From positions 143,739 through 207,738 of the forward strand of contig NZ_AUBP01000011.1 of assembly GCF_000429305.1 (NCBI RefSeq): 64,000 nt of DNA, written 5' to 3'. This DNA is from Desulfovibrio inopinatus DSM 10711 (lineage in GTDB: Bacteria > Desulfobacterota > Desulfovibrionia > Desulfovibrionales > Desulfovibrionaceae). The notes beneath the pieces were generated by a model. That model had not been told where the DNA came from. It did no database searches and worked only from the letters and a program-made list of their open reading frames with translations. Shown piece after piece: positions 48,092 to 55,768 of the stretch (within the stretch, counting starts at the first letter, position 1; each line of letters starts with the position of its first letter). The position numbers were made by a program, and so were the translations under genes.

Positions 48092-49012
48092 GTGGGCAAT
48101 CTATTGCAAATTGATATTACTGTACCCGCAGCAAATGGCTCAACTCCGTCATATTGCTCCGAAGACGTGCTTTCGCCGGATTGCAACCGTGAAGCACTCA
48201 TAGCTCAACTGACGACCTTCCTCACGATGAACATTGCCCATGGATGGGAGGAAGAAGAAAACGCGACAAATGGTCATCTTGTTTTTCGCGTAATACTGGA
48301 CAAACGACCATCCAGCTCGGCATTAATCGAAGAAATTTCTTTGCGTTGGCCCAATATCGGCCTCCTTGTCCAAGAAATATCGGACCAGGACTGGAGTCTC
48401 GCCTGGAAAGAGTACTTCACTCCCATCAAAGCTGGATCGCGCTTTGAAATTCTCCCTCCATGGTCAGCCGACCAAGCCGATCCAACACGCACTCCCATAT
48501 TCATCGAACCGAAAATGGCCTTTGGTACGGGGCATCACCCAACAACGGCGTTATGCCTTGAACATCTTTCCAATTTGGTTGAATCTGGTCGAATTAAAAA
48601 AAATATGGAGTTCCTCGACTTGGGGACAGGGTCGGGCATTCTCGGTATCGCTTTGTCCTTGCTTGGATTAACCGGTGTTGGTCTCGATATTGATCCTTTA
48701 GCGATGCATTGTGCCAGAGAAAATGTTCTTCGCAATCACGTGGCCGAGAAATTCACCTTGGCTGCAGGGAGCCTCGATAGTCTTGCCGTAACACGAGGAT
48801 TCGATGTGGTCGTTGCCAATATTCTGGCTGGGCCGCTTATTTCCATGGCCCCGGATCTCTTGGACTGCGTTGCACAAGACGGTGTTCTTATTCTCTCCGG
48901 CATTTTATCTCACCAAGCCGAAGATGTCGCGCGTGCGTACTCAAGACGTGGACGACCACGCATCGAGACGAAAGGGGATGACGATACCTGGGCAGTTCTT
49001 GTATGGTCATGA
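48092..49012 (+). CDS. prmA: Ribosomal protein L11 methyltransferase
   Basis: 306 residues from GTG at 48092, with GGAGG 11 bases upstream. The SAM-binding domain has '[19 protein letters not shown]', '[19 protein letters not shown]', '[17 protein letters not shown]' and the catalytic-type '[17 protein letters not shown]'. The N-terminal about 120 residues form the L11-recognition domain and are less conserved. The enzyme methylates ribosomal protein L11. An upstream TTG is possible but would overlap the ribosome site. Confidence 0.9.
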   Translation: MGNLLQIDITVPAANGSTPSYCSEDVLSPDCNREALIAQLTTFLTMNIAHGWEEEENATNGHLVFRVILDKRPSSSALIEEISLRWPNIGLLVQEISDQDWSLAWKEYFTPIKAGSRFEILPPWSADQADPTRTPIFIEPKMAFGTGHHPTTALCLEHLSNLVESGRIKKNMEFLDLGTGSGILGIALSLLGLTGVGLDIDPLAMHCARENVLRNHVAEKFTLAAGSLDSLAVTRGFDVVVANILAGPLISMAPDLLDCVAQDGVLILSGILSHQAEDVARAYSRRGRPRIETKGDDDTWAVLVWS

Positions 49013-49211
49013 ATACCTTGTATTGGTATGCATAAAAAAATCTTTGCTTTTCTCCTGTCTGCTGTATAAACGGCGACGCTTAAGTCAGCACACGTGCTGT
49101 GTTTGGGGGCTATCGTGTGTGTCGAGGCAAAAGATTGAAATCAATACGGACAGGACAAAACGCAAAAAACCGCTTACTTCAAGCGCTTCGTACCTGAAGG
49201 GAATATTTGCT

Positions 49212-50180
49212 ATGTACAGAAAAACTCGTGTCCTCGTTACGGGCGGGGCTGGATTTCTCGGCTCTCACCTTTGCGAACGCCTTCTCAAAGAAGGCTACGA
49301 GGTCATTTGCCTCGATAACTGCTTCACCGGTTCGAAGCAGAATATTCTCCACCTGCATAATGATCCGAACTTCGAATTTTTACGACACGATATTACGTTT
49401 CCGCTCTACCTTGAGGTGGATCAGATATATAACCTGGCCTGCCCGGCATCGCCCATCCATTACCAATTCGACCCCGTCCAAACAACGAAAACAAGCGTCC
49501 ATGGCGCCATCAATATGCTTGGTCTGGCCAAACGAGTTCGCGCCAAGATCATGCAAGCATCGACATCCGAAGTGTACGGCGACCCCGAAATGCATCCACA
49601 ACAGGAATCCTACTGGGGTAACGTGAATCCTATCGGCATGCGCTCGTGCTACGATGAAGGAAAACGTTGTGCTGAGACATTGTTCTTCGACTATAAACGC
49701 CAGCATAACTTGCGCATCAAAGTCGCTCGCATTTTCAACACGTACGGACCTCGCATGCACCCCAACGACGGCCGCGTTGTCTCCAACTTCATTGTTCAGG
49801 CTCTCAAAAACGAGCCCATCACGGTCTATGGCGATGGTTCGCAGACTCGATCGTTCTGCTATGTCGATGATCTTGTCGAAGGATTCTACCGCCTCATGAA
49901 TGTGACGGACGACGCGTTTTCCGGCCCGGTAAACCTCGGTAATCCAGGAGAATTTACGATTCTCCAGCTTGCAAATCTCGTTATAGAGTACACAAACTCA
50001 AAATCGGAGATTATTTACAAGCCGCTGCCGGAAAATGATCCCCGAAAACGACGCCCTGATATCACCTTGGCCAAAGAAGTTTTGGGCTGGCAACCGTACA
50101 CCAAACTCGAGCAAGGCCTTCTGAAAACCATTACGTATTTCGACAAATACCTTACCCAAGAAGAAGCCGCTGCGCAGTAA
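49212..50180 (+). CDS. UDP-glucuronate decarboxylase (UDP-xylose synthase-like)
   Basis: 322 residues from the ATG at 49212. An extended short-chain dehydrogenase: '[20 protein letters not shown]' binds NAD, the catalytic tyrosine and lysine are in '[17 protein letters not shown]', and '[26 protein letters not shown]' and '[17 protein letters not shown]' are highly typical of UXS. It converts UDP-glucuronate to UDP-xylose for surface glycans. AAGGGA precedes the start. It stands alone, away from other polysaccharide genes. Confidence 0.88.
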   Translation: MYRKTRVLVTGGAGFLGSHLCERLLKEGYEVICLDNCFTGSKQNILHLHNDPNFEFLRHDITFPLYLEVDQIYNLACPASPIHYQFDPVQTTKTSVHGAINMLGLAKRVRAKIMQASTSEVYGDPEMHPQQESYWGNVNPIGMRSCYDEGKRCAETLFFDYKRQHNLRIKVARIFNTYGPRMHPNDGRVVSNFIVQALKNEPITVYGDGSQTRSFCYVDDLVEGFYRLMNVTDDAFSGPVNLGNPGEFTILQLANLVIEYTNSKSEIIYKPLPENDPRKRRPDITLAKEVLGWQPYTKLEQGLLKTITYFDKYLTQEEAAAQ

Positions 50181-50203
50181 GCGGATTCACAGAAAAGCGT
50201 GTT

Positions 50204-50248
50204 CTTACCGGAACCGTGAATCATGTTCGCGGTTCCGGTATATATTTT
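50204..50248 (+). terminator. Intrinsic terminator
   Basis: Arms TACCGGAACCG (50204-50214) and CGGTTCCGGTA (50228-50238), followed by TATATTTTT. It closes the UDP-glucuronate decarboxylase gene. Confidence 0.92.
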
Positions 50249-50334
50249 TCCACCATCGAATTGTCTTGAGACGGGTTCGCAGACCCACCTCTGCGTGTCG
50301 TCGCGAGAACAGGATACCGAGAAGTAGGTTCCAG

Positions 50335-51026
50335 ATGTCCCCCTCCCCCGAATTCATTGCCGCATTCCGTGCCGGTGCGCGTTCTGTCTTTCCTGCACTT
50401 CCCGGACTCGTCCCTTTTGCTTTGATCTGTGGTGTAACCGCAATGAAAGCCCAAGTACCAGGATACCTCGCCTCATTCATGTCATTGACCGTTTTTGCGG
50501 GGGCATCACAGCTTGCCGCTCTGGAGCTCTTCAGTGCAGGGGCACCGTTAGCCGTTGTCGTCATGACAGGGCTTGTCATCAATCTCCGATTTGTCATGTA
50601 TAGCGCGTCGATAACCCCACACCTTCAGAACCGTACCCTTTTTGAACGCATTCTCATGGCCTATGTCCTGACCGATCAAGGCTATGCACTTTCTGTCATT
50701 CGGTTCGAAAAGCCCCCCCCGTTAATAAAGCCGGATACTATCTTGGTGCGTCACTCATGATATGGGTGGTTTGGCAAAGCGCTACTGTGGCCGGCATCTT
50801 CGCCGGTGCGACAGCGCCACCCGAGCTCAATCTTGATTTTGCGATACCTCTGACATTTATGGCGCTCATTTTTCCTGCAATAACAAACCGCCCTAAAGCC
50901 GCCGCCGCACTCGCATCGGGGATGGCAGCGATTATTACGTATACATTGCCGTATAACCTGGGGCTTGTCATTGCTTCAGCTATCGGCATTGCGACGGGAT
51001 TCTTTCTGAGTGAGCGTACATCATGA
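50335..51026 (+). pseudogene. azlC: azlC branched-chain amino acid exporter subunit, frameshifted in a C8 tract
   Basis: The first frame (50335-50760) gives the N-terminal AzlC half ('FRAGARSVFPALPGLVPFALICGVTAM', 'FAGASQLAALELF') to 'RFEKPPP' and then junk. The second frame resumes at once with 'VNKAGYYLGASLMIWVVWQSATVAGIFAGA' and continues to 51026. The break lies in eight consecutive C at 50713-50720; nine or six would restore one 230-residue protein. The partner azlD is intact and overlaps the end by ATGA. Sequencing error, true mutation, phase variation or slippage are all possible. Confidence 0.85.
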
Positions 51027-51355
51027 CGAACGATCAAGCGACGACATTCTTTCTCGCGTGTCTTCTCTTGGGACTGGGAACATGGATCTTTCGCGCATCA
51101 TTTCTCTTGGCTGCGGACCGGCTCCGTACATCGGAACGATTTATCCGACTTCTCAGCTTCATTCCTGCGGCCGTTCTCAGTGCGTTGGTTGTTCCAGCCA
51201 TTATCTATCACCAAGGACACATTGACGCGCTGCATGGCAAAGAACGTATTATCGCCGGCATTGCTGCCGCTATAGTAGCTTGGAGAACCAAGAATATATT
51301 GGCGACCATCACGACAGGCATGGTCGCCGTCGGAGTTCTTGAGTGGATTTTCTAA
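51023..51355 (+). CDS. azlD: AzlD-family branched-chain amino acid transport subunit
   Basis: 110 residues with four hydrophobic segments ('FFLACLLLGLGTWIFRASFLLA', 'LLSFIPAAVLSALVVPAII', 'IIAGIAAAIVAW', 'ILATITTGMVAVGVLEWI'). AzlD works with AzlC in amino acid export. Its start overlaps the azlC stop (ATGA), which implies translational coupling. If azlC is truly broken, expression of azlD may suffer. Confidence 0.9.
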   Translation: MTNDQATTFFLACLLLGLGTWIFRASFLLAADRLRTSERFIRLLSFIPAAVLSALVVPAIIYHQGHIDALHGKERIIAGIAAAIVAWRTKNILATITTGMVAVGVLEWIF

Positions 51356-51442
51356 ACAACAAAACAATGTAATCTCTGGATTATAGTATACATTATGTAG
51401 AGCACACAGGGAATTTCTCTCCCGTATATTGACGTCTACGAC

Positions 51443-52144
51443 TTATTCGGCGTGATCTTCTTTTTCTATTGTGCCTGCAAGCTCTTCAAGTCGCTTTTGA
51501 TTCAGAATAACAACGGCACGACCGCTCACGGCCACAACTCCCATATCAGCAAATTTTTTAAAATGTCGCGATAATGCTTCGGGTGTGACACCGACAATTT
51601 TGGCGATTTCTCGTTGCGACACAGGAAGACTATACGTGGAATCTCCGGAAGATGGTCGCGCCTGAATCAAAAAAGCGGCAACCCGTTCAGATAAATCTTT
51701 GAGAGATAACGATTCAATAAGCGCCATGGCTTCCTTGAGGCGTCGGGATAACACTTTAATGACGTTGAACGCCAGATGAGGATCGGATTCCAAGGCATCG
51801 GCAAAAGAAAGTGCCGAGACAGTAAACAACCGTGTTCTTTCCATGGCTTCAGCGCTCAAAGGATAGCGCTCACCGGTTTGCATAGCGCATAGACAAAACG
51901 GTTCCCCTGCTTCGAAAACATAAACAATTTGCTCTTTTCCACCTGGTGATCGTTTATACAGCTTGGCTTTACCCGAAAGAACGACATGAAAATCATCGGC
52001 AGGGTCTTGTTCGGTGGCGACCAGACTTCCAGCTTCAATAAGCGCTATCCGCCCCTGAGTAGCCAATGAGACCAGGTTGTTGTCATCCAGTCCAGAAAAA
52101 AGCGGCATTGCGCGCAGTTCGTAAAAAACCGACGGTCGACTCAT
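51443..52144 (-). CDS. Crp/Fnr-family regulator (Dnr/HcpR-like, no Fe-S cysteines)
   Basis: 233 residues from the ATG at 52144 with AAGGAG upstream. The N-terminal cyclic-nucleotide-binding fold is 'EQDPADDFHVVLSGKAKLYKRSPGGKEQIVYVFEAGEPF'. The recognition helix is 'VTPEALSRHFKKF', whose E-xx-S-R matches the residues by which FNR reads TTGAT half-sites. The four FNR iron-sulfur cysteines are absent. It is divergent from a CoA-disulfide-reductase-like gene, with a perfect FNR-type palindrome 16 bases upstream of its start. A redox, NO or persulfide signal is plausible. Confidence 0.88.
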   Translation of the reverse strand: MSRPSVFYELRAMPLFSGLDDNNLVSLATQGRIALIEAGSLVATEQDPADDFHVVLSGKAKLYKRSPGGKEQIVYVFEAGEPFCLCAMQTGERYPLSAEAMERTRLFTVSALSFADALESDPHLAFNVIKVLSRRLKEAMALIESLSLKDLSERVAAFLIQARPSSGDSTYSLPVSQREIAKIVGVTPEALSRHFKKFADMGVVAVSGRAVVILNQKRLEELAGTIEKEDHAE

Positions 52145-52159
52145 AAAATCTCCTTCGCG

Positions 52160-52201
52160 TTGATTGCAATCAATGTCGTCATTTCTCCGGGAATGTAGTA
52201 T
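52160..52201 (+). promoter_or_regulatory. FNR-type site and class II promoter for the CoA-disulfide-reductase-like gene
   Basis: TTGATTGCAATCAA (52160-52173) is a perfect TTGAT-N4-ATCAA palindrome. TAGTAT (52196-52201) is a good -10; the implied start at about 52208 puts the palindrome centre at -41.5, the classical activation position of FNR. On the other strand it lies 16 bases before the regulator start, suggesting autorepression. Confidence 0.8.
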
Positions 52202-52280
52202 TGGGCTGTCAGTGGATACAACGCCGGATGCTTTCCTTACGGCGACCTTCTTCACCTTCGAGAAAGACAAGGAGCTTTTG

Positions 52281-53975
52281 ATGAAATCCAAACGCATCGT
52301 CGTTATTGGCGGCTCTGCCGCCGGTCCCAAAGCCGCAGCCCGGGCTAAACGTCTTGATCAGGACGCCCAAGTTGTGTTGTTGCAAAAGGATCCTGAGTTG
52401 TCCATGGCTTCATGCGGCTATCCGTATTATATCGGCGGGACATTCGACGACCGCAATCAGCTTATCTGCACCCCGACCGGGGTTGTGCGTGATCCCGGCT
52501 TTTTTGCCAAGGCCAAAGGTGTAGAAGCCATGGTCCGCACCGAAGTGACTGAGATCGATCCCAAAGCCAAGACCGTTTCGTTCTCCAAGCTTGACTCCAA
52601 CGAAACCGGCAGTCTGGAATATGACAAGCTCATCATTTGTACCGGTGCCAGCCCACGCGTTCCCCCCATCCCGGGTCGTGAACTGGCTGGTATTACGCCG
52701 TTGCACGCCATGCGCGATGCTGATGCCCTGCATGAAGCCGCTGCCCAAGCCAAGGGCAAAAAGGCCATCATCGTGGGCGGTGGATTAATTGGCATAGAGA
52801 CCTGCGAAGCGTTCGCCGAAAAAGGACTTGATGTCACCGTCGTGGAACTCCTTCCGCAAATCCTCATGTTCCTCGATCCAGAGATGGCCAAGCTCGTAGA
52901 AAACCACGTCAAGGCCAAGGGCGTCAATATTATTACGAACAATGGTGTTGCCGAATTTATCGGCGAAAACGGCCACGTCAGCGCGGTCAAACTCAACGAT
53001 GGGACGACACTGCCCTGCGATGTTGCCGTTGTCGCTATTGGCGTTGTGCCCAATGTGCGCCTAGCAAAGGACGCCGGTCTTGGCATCGGCAAATTCGGTG
53101 GTATTGAAGTCAATGAGTTCATGCAAACCACCGATCCCGATATCTATGCTTCCGGTGACTGCGTGGAACTGACCAACCGCATCACCGGACAAAAGACTCT
53201 GGCACCGTATGGCGACTTGGCCAACCTCGAAGGCCGTGTTGCCGCGGAAAACGCGGTGAAAGGAAATAGCTCTTTTTTCCCGGGGACCATACACAGCGGT
53301 ATCTGCAAGGTATTCGATTTTACCGCAGCTACGACGGGATTATCTGAAGAGCGTGCGCGCCAGGCCGGTTTCGATGTGGTCTCGGCCACCAATGCCGGTC
53401 TTGATCGTCCCGGATTCATGGGCGCCAAACTGCTTGTATCCAAGATGGTTGCCGACGCCAAAACCGGGCGCCTGCTGGGCTTCCAGATTGTTGGCCCGGG
53501 CGAGGTCAACCGCCAGGTCGCCGAAGCCGCTGTTGCCGTCATGGCCGGCATGAGTATCAACGATCTTGCTGTCGCCGACCTGCCCTACGCGCCCCCCTAT
53601 TCCTTGGCCATCGATCATTTCATCACGTCGGCGCATATCCTGCAAAACAAGATGAACGGCTTGATGACCGGCGTGACCAACCGTGAAGTCAAAGCGAAAC
53701 TCGATGCCGGAGAAAAGCTGTTTTTCCTCGACGTGCGTTCACCGGAAGAATTCGCCCAAATGGAACTCGGCATCGGTGAAAAGCTTATTCCTTTGGGCGC
53801 TTTGCGTTCGAAAATGAGCGAGCTTCCGGAAGACAAAAATGCGGAAATCATTACCTATTGTAAAATTTCCATGCGTGGCTACGAAGCCCAACAAGTCTTG
53901 CACCATGCCGGCTACAGCAACGTCACCGTCATGGAAGGCGGCGTCATGGCCTGGCCGTATGGACGGAAAAAATAA
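52281..53975 (+). CDS. CoA-disulfide/persulfide reductase-like flavoprotein with rhodanese domain
   Basis: 564 residues. The FAD motif is 'RIVVIGGSAAGPKAAARAKR', the redox-active Cys45 lies in 'SMASCGYPYYIGG', the NAD motif is 'KAIIVGGGLIGIETCEAFAEKG', and the flavin Asp is in 'IYASGDCVEL'. A C-terminal rhodanese domain starts near residue 470 ('FFLDVRSPEEF') with catalytic Cys in 'ITYCKISMRGYEA'. This fusion is that of CoA-disulfide reductase-related NADH-dependent persulfide or polysulfide reductases, consistent with sulfur metabolism. AAGGAG precedes the ATG. It is probably activated by the divergent Crp/Fnr protein. Confidence 0.9.
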   Translation: MKSKRIVVIGGSAAGPKAAARAKRLDQDAQVVLLQKDPELSMASCGYPYYIGGTFDDRNQLICTPTGVVRDPGFFAKAKGVEAMVRTEVTEIDPKAKTVSFSKLDSNETGSLEYDKLIICTGASPRVPPIPGRELAGITPLHAMRDADALHEAAAQAKGKKAIIVGGGLIGIETCEAFAEKGLDVTVVELLPQILMFLDPEMAKLVENHVKAKGVNIITNNGVAEFIGENGHVSAVKLNDGTTLPCDVAVVAIGVVPNVRLAKDAGLGIGKFGGIEVNEFMQTTDPDIYASGDCVELTNRITGQKTLAPYGDLANLEGRVAAENAVKGNSSFFPGTIHSGICKVFDFTAATTGLSEERARQAGFDVVSATNAGLDRPGFMGAKLLVSKMVADAKTGRLLGFQIVGPGEVNRQVAEAAVAVMAGMSINDLAVADLPYAPPYSLAIDHFITSAHILQNKMNGLMTGVTNREVKAKLDAGEKLFFLDVRSPEEFAQMELGIGEKLIPLGALRSKMSELPEDKNAEIITYCKISMRGYEAQQVLHHAGYSNVTVMEGGVMAWPYGRKK

Positions 53976-54011
53976 CGAACGAAAGACAGAATTTACATTG
54001 TGAATAATATG

Positions 54012-54046
54012 CAGGAGAACCCCATTGGGGGCTCTCCTGTATTTTA
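54012..54046 (+). terminator. Intrinsic terminator after the flavoprotein gene
   Basis: CAGGAGA (54012-54018) pairs with TCTCCTG (54033-54039) with an inner CCCC/GGGG stem, followed by TATTTTATT. Confidence 0.88.
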
Positions 54047-54066
54047 TTATACGAGAACAACGTACG

Positions 54067-54633
54067 ATGACAAAAGAAACGCTTGCAGAAAAAATCGCTC
54101 GCGTCACAGCAGAAATCGTGATGCTATCGGCGTATGATCCCGCATGGCCGAGTCATTTCGAAGAAGAAAAACGCCATTTGGAGGCATGCCTTCCCGCTGA
54201 CTTGATCATTCGCATTGAACATATCGGCTCCACAGCCATTCCCGGCCTTATCGCCAAACCCATTATCGACATGCTCATTGAGATTACTGACGTGGAACGC
54301 GGTAAACGCCTTATCCCTGAAATTCTCGAATCCCAAGGATATGATTGCTTTTGGCGTCCTCATGGCAATCGCAATATCCCCCCATACTATACCTGGTGCA
54401 TCAAACGCGCATCCAATGGCACACGCACCCACCATCTCCACATCGATGCCCCCAGAGCGCAGGCAAACAAGGTACGGTTTCGGGATATCCTTCTTGCAAA
54501 TCCAGAACGAGCCCATGAATACGCCAACCTGAAGCAGCGCCTTGAACTCCAACACAAAAACAATCGTATCGCATATACCACCGCCAAAGGGAGCTTCATT
54601 CAAGAGACGCTCGACGATGAAAACATCTTTTGA
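54067..54633 (+). CDS. GrpB-family (UPF0157) nucleotidyltransferase-like protein
   Basis: 188 residues. The core 'RIEHIGSTAIPGLIAKPIIDMLIEI' contains the G-S and D-x-L residues of the nucleotidyltransferase-like fold, and 'HHLHIDAPRA' is the second family block. Molecular function is unproven for the family. The start at 54067 is ATG with no clear ribosome site, directly after a terminator. Confidence 0.82.
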   Translation: MTKETLAEKIARVTAEIVMLSAYDPAWPSHFEEEKRHLEACLPADLIIRIEHIGSTAIPGLIAKPIIDMLIEITDVERGKRLIPEILESQGYDCFWRPHGNRNIPPYYTWCIKRASNGTRTHHLHIDAPRAQANKVRFRDILLANPERAHEYANLKQRLELQHKNNRIAYTTAKGSFIQETLDDENIF

Positions 54634-54778
54634 AAGTACATTTAGAAAGAGGAACAATACATCGTCAAAAATTGTGGCTGGTTACATACTCACACAAAAA
54701 CAAGCATTCTATTTTCAAAAATTTTAGTCGCGTATAAAATATTTCGTTTACAAAAATACACAATGCGAACAGACACAA

Positions 54779-55012
54779 TTACGAAAACAGTTTCAACGCA
54801 GCAATAATTGTCACAGTCGCCGCGAGAAGCCCTCCCATACGAACGGTGAGGTCGTGCTTGAGTCGCAATTCCAACTCTCGCAAGTCCTGTTTCGTGGCAA
54901 GCTCCCGTCGAGTCTCTTCGTCCTGTTTTTCAAGGATTTTAATCAGGACGCTGGCAGCTTCTTCGCCCAACGCTTTTTCCAATTTTTTTGAATCGTCGAA
55001 TAATAATGTCAT
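54779..55012 (-). CDS. Small coiled-coil membrane-anchored protein, DUF1640-like
   Basis: 77 residues from the ATG at 55012 with AGGATAAG upstream. It has a charged helical region ('LLFDDSKKLEKALGEEAASVLIKIL'), a coiled coil with the repeat 'LATKQDLRELELRLKHDL', and a C-terminal membrane helix 'GLLAATVTIIAALKLF'. This is the layout of the small DUF1640/CCDC90-like proteins found scattered in bacterial and phage accessory regions. The function is unknown. It is the last gene before the CRISPR-Cas locus and points away from it. Confidence 0.75.
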   Translation of the reverse strand: MTLLFDDSKKLEKALGEEAASVLIKILEKQDEETRRELATKQDLRELELRLKHDLTVRMGGLLAATVTIIAALKLFS

Positions 55013-55247
55013 CGTCTTATCCTGGCATATGCGGCACGCTCCATTCATCTTCGCACCCCGTCACGCTAAAAATCAATCATTTGCGATGGGGTGTCAATTG
55101 ACCGCATGCTTGCGTATCGGATTATAGTGAACCCAATTAGCAGTCTTAAAGCTTTTGGCGTCTCAAACAAAATACAACCACATCGTGGAGCTAGCCATCT
55201 AATATCAATCTACTAATAAAAGTCATTCGCCAAAACACAAATCCATC

Positions 55248-55300
55248 GTCTAGTTAAGTATTGTTGCAGAATTGACATTTTGTATTTATCTGCGTATTCT
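55248..55300 (+). promoter_or_regulatory. Strong promoter preceded by a site matching the pseudo-spacer
   Basis: TTGACA (55272-55277), 17 bases, TATTCT (55295-55300): a near-consensus promoter. Directly upstream, TAGTTAAGTATTGTTGC (55251-55267) equals the first 17 bases of the pseudo-spacer at 55648 except at positions 6 and 14. The three bases 5' of it are GTC, one change from the TTC PAM of type I-C, and differ from the AAC that precedes the pseudo-spacer. A Cascade complex here would cover the -35 box. Confidence 0.7.
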
Positions 55301-55334
55301 TATTCTTACACAAGCCAACAATGAGGGTACGCTA

Positions 55335-55514
55335 TTGAAAAGCATCACGGAAATTTCCTTTGTATACAAAAAAACGGTTACGGAGACATTCTGTCAATTT
55401 ATTTGGAGAATACCTTCTAAACGTCCAGTTTTTTTAGCGAGTATCCTCTCTTTATTAAAAATAGTCTCCCAGTTAGCCCATTGCAATACAGGTATAACTT
55501 TAACAAAAAAATAG
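55335..55514 (+). CDS. Small ORF under the Cascade-targeted promoter (unknown; CreT candidate)
   Basis: A 59-residue frame from TTG at 55335, with GAGGG 7 bases upstream. It has a basic half and a hydrophobic stretch 'RPVFLASILSLLKIVSQLAH'. I recognise no family. A 5-codon frame ATG-AGG-GTA-CGC-TAT (55321) precedes and overlaps its ribosome site. The segment is much richer in A and T than the cas genes. Two readings are open: the leader of the cas operon, or a small toxin locus (CreT-like, RNA or peptide) silenced by the guide. Confidence 0.35.
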   Translation: MKSITEISFVYKKTVTETFCQFIWRIPSKRPVFLASILSLLKIVSQLAHCNTGITLTKK

Positions 55515-55565
55515 CATGACAGCATTACTTTTCTAAATACTATTTTTTCATAGCATTGACCTTAT

Positions 55566-55703
55566 ATTTTGCTCTGGGGCGTGAATCAAGACTCAAAAGC
55601 ATAACCGTTGCTCATATCGCCCCCTACGCGAGGGCGTGGATTGAAACTAGTTCAGTATTGCTGCTTGGTAATAAGTAGCTATCGATACGTCCCAGAGCAA
55701 AAT
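55566..55703 (+). repeat. 17-bp inverted repeat enclosing the solitary CRISPR repeat
   Basis: ATTTTGCTCTGGGGCGT (55566-55582) and ACGTCCCAGAGCAAAAT (55687-55703) are inverted copies with one difference. In RNA that position is a G-U pair, so a transcript would form an uninterrupted 17-bp stem around the repeat and pseudo-spacer. No T run follows, so it is not a simple terminator. Confidence 0.85.
55616..55686 (+). ncRNA. crRNA-like guide: single degenerate I-C repeat plus pseudo-spacer (CreR/CreA type)
   Basis: 55616-55647 is one 32-base repeat of type I-C form: ATCGCCCCCTACG at the start, ending GTGGATTGAAAC. Relative to the usual family sequence it has A for the first G and a mismatch in the hairpin stem (A at 55631). 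No second repeat follows. The pseudo-spacer starts at 55648 (TAGTTCAGTATTGCTGC, continuing to about 55683). Its seed matches the promoter-proximal site at 55251. The known CreR and CreA RNAs have this design: a degenerate repeat and a partly matching spacer let Cascade repress a promoter without cutting. It lies 120 bases before cas3. A TATATT at 55563 could be its -10, with no clear -35. Confidence 0.72.
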
Positions 55704-55768
55704 CAATACTACAATCCCCACCCAACCCCACTCTCGACTGCTTCTCCGGGTCGACACGCACGAGAGAC

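Noticed and set aside
55616..55647. Reading the solitary repeat as a remnant of a decayed CRISPR array
   Set aside because: No second repeat fragment is present, the flanking arms are complementary, and the pseudo-spacer matches a nearby promoter. These are not explained by decay alone.
55566..55703. Reading the 17-bp inverted repeat as a terminator or insertion-sequence ends
   Set aside because: No T run follows on either strand, the arms are 104 bases apart, and no transposase or target duplication is seen.
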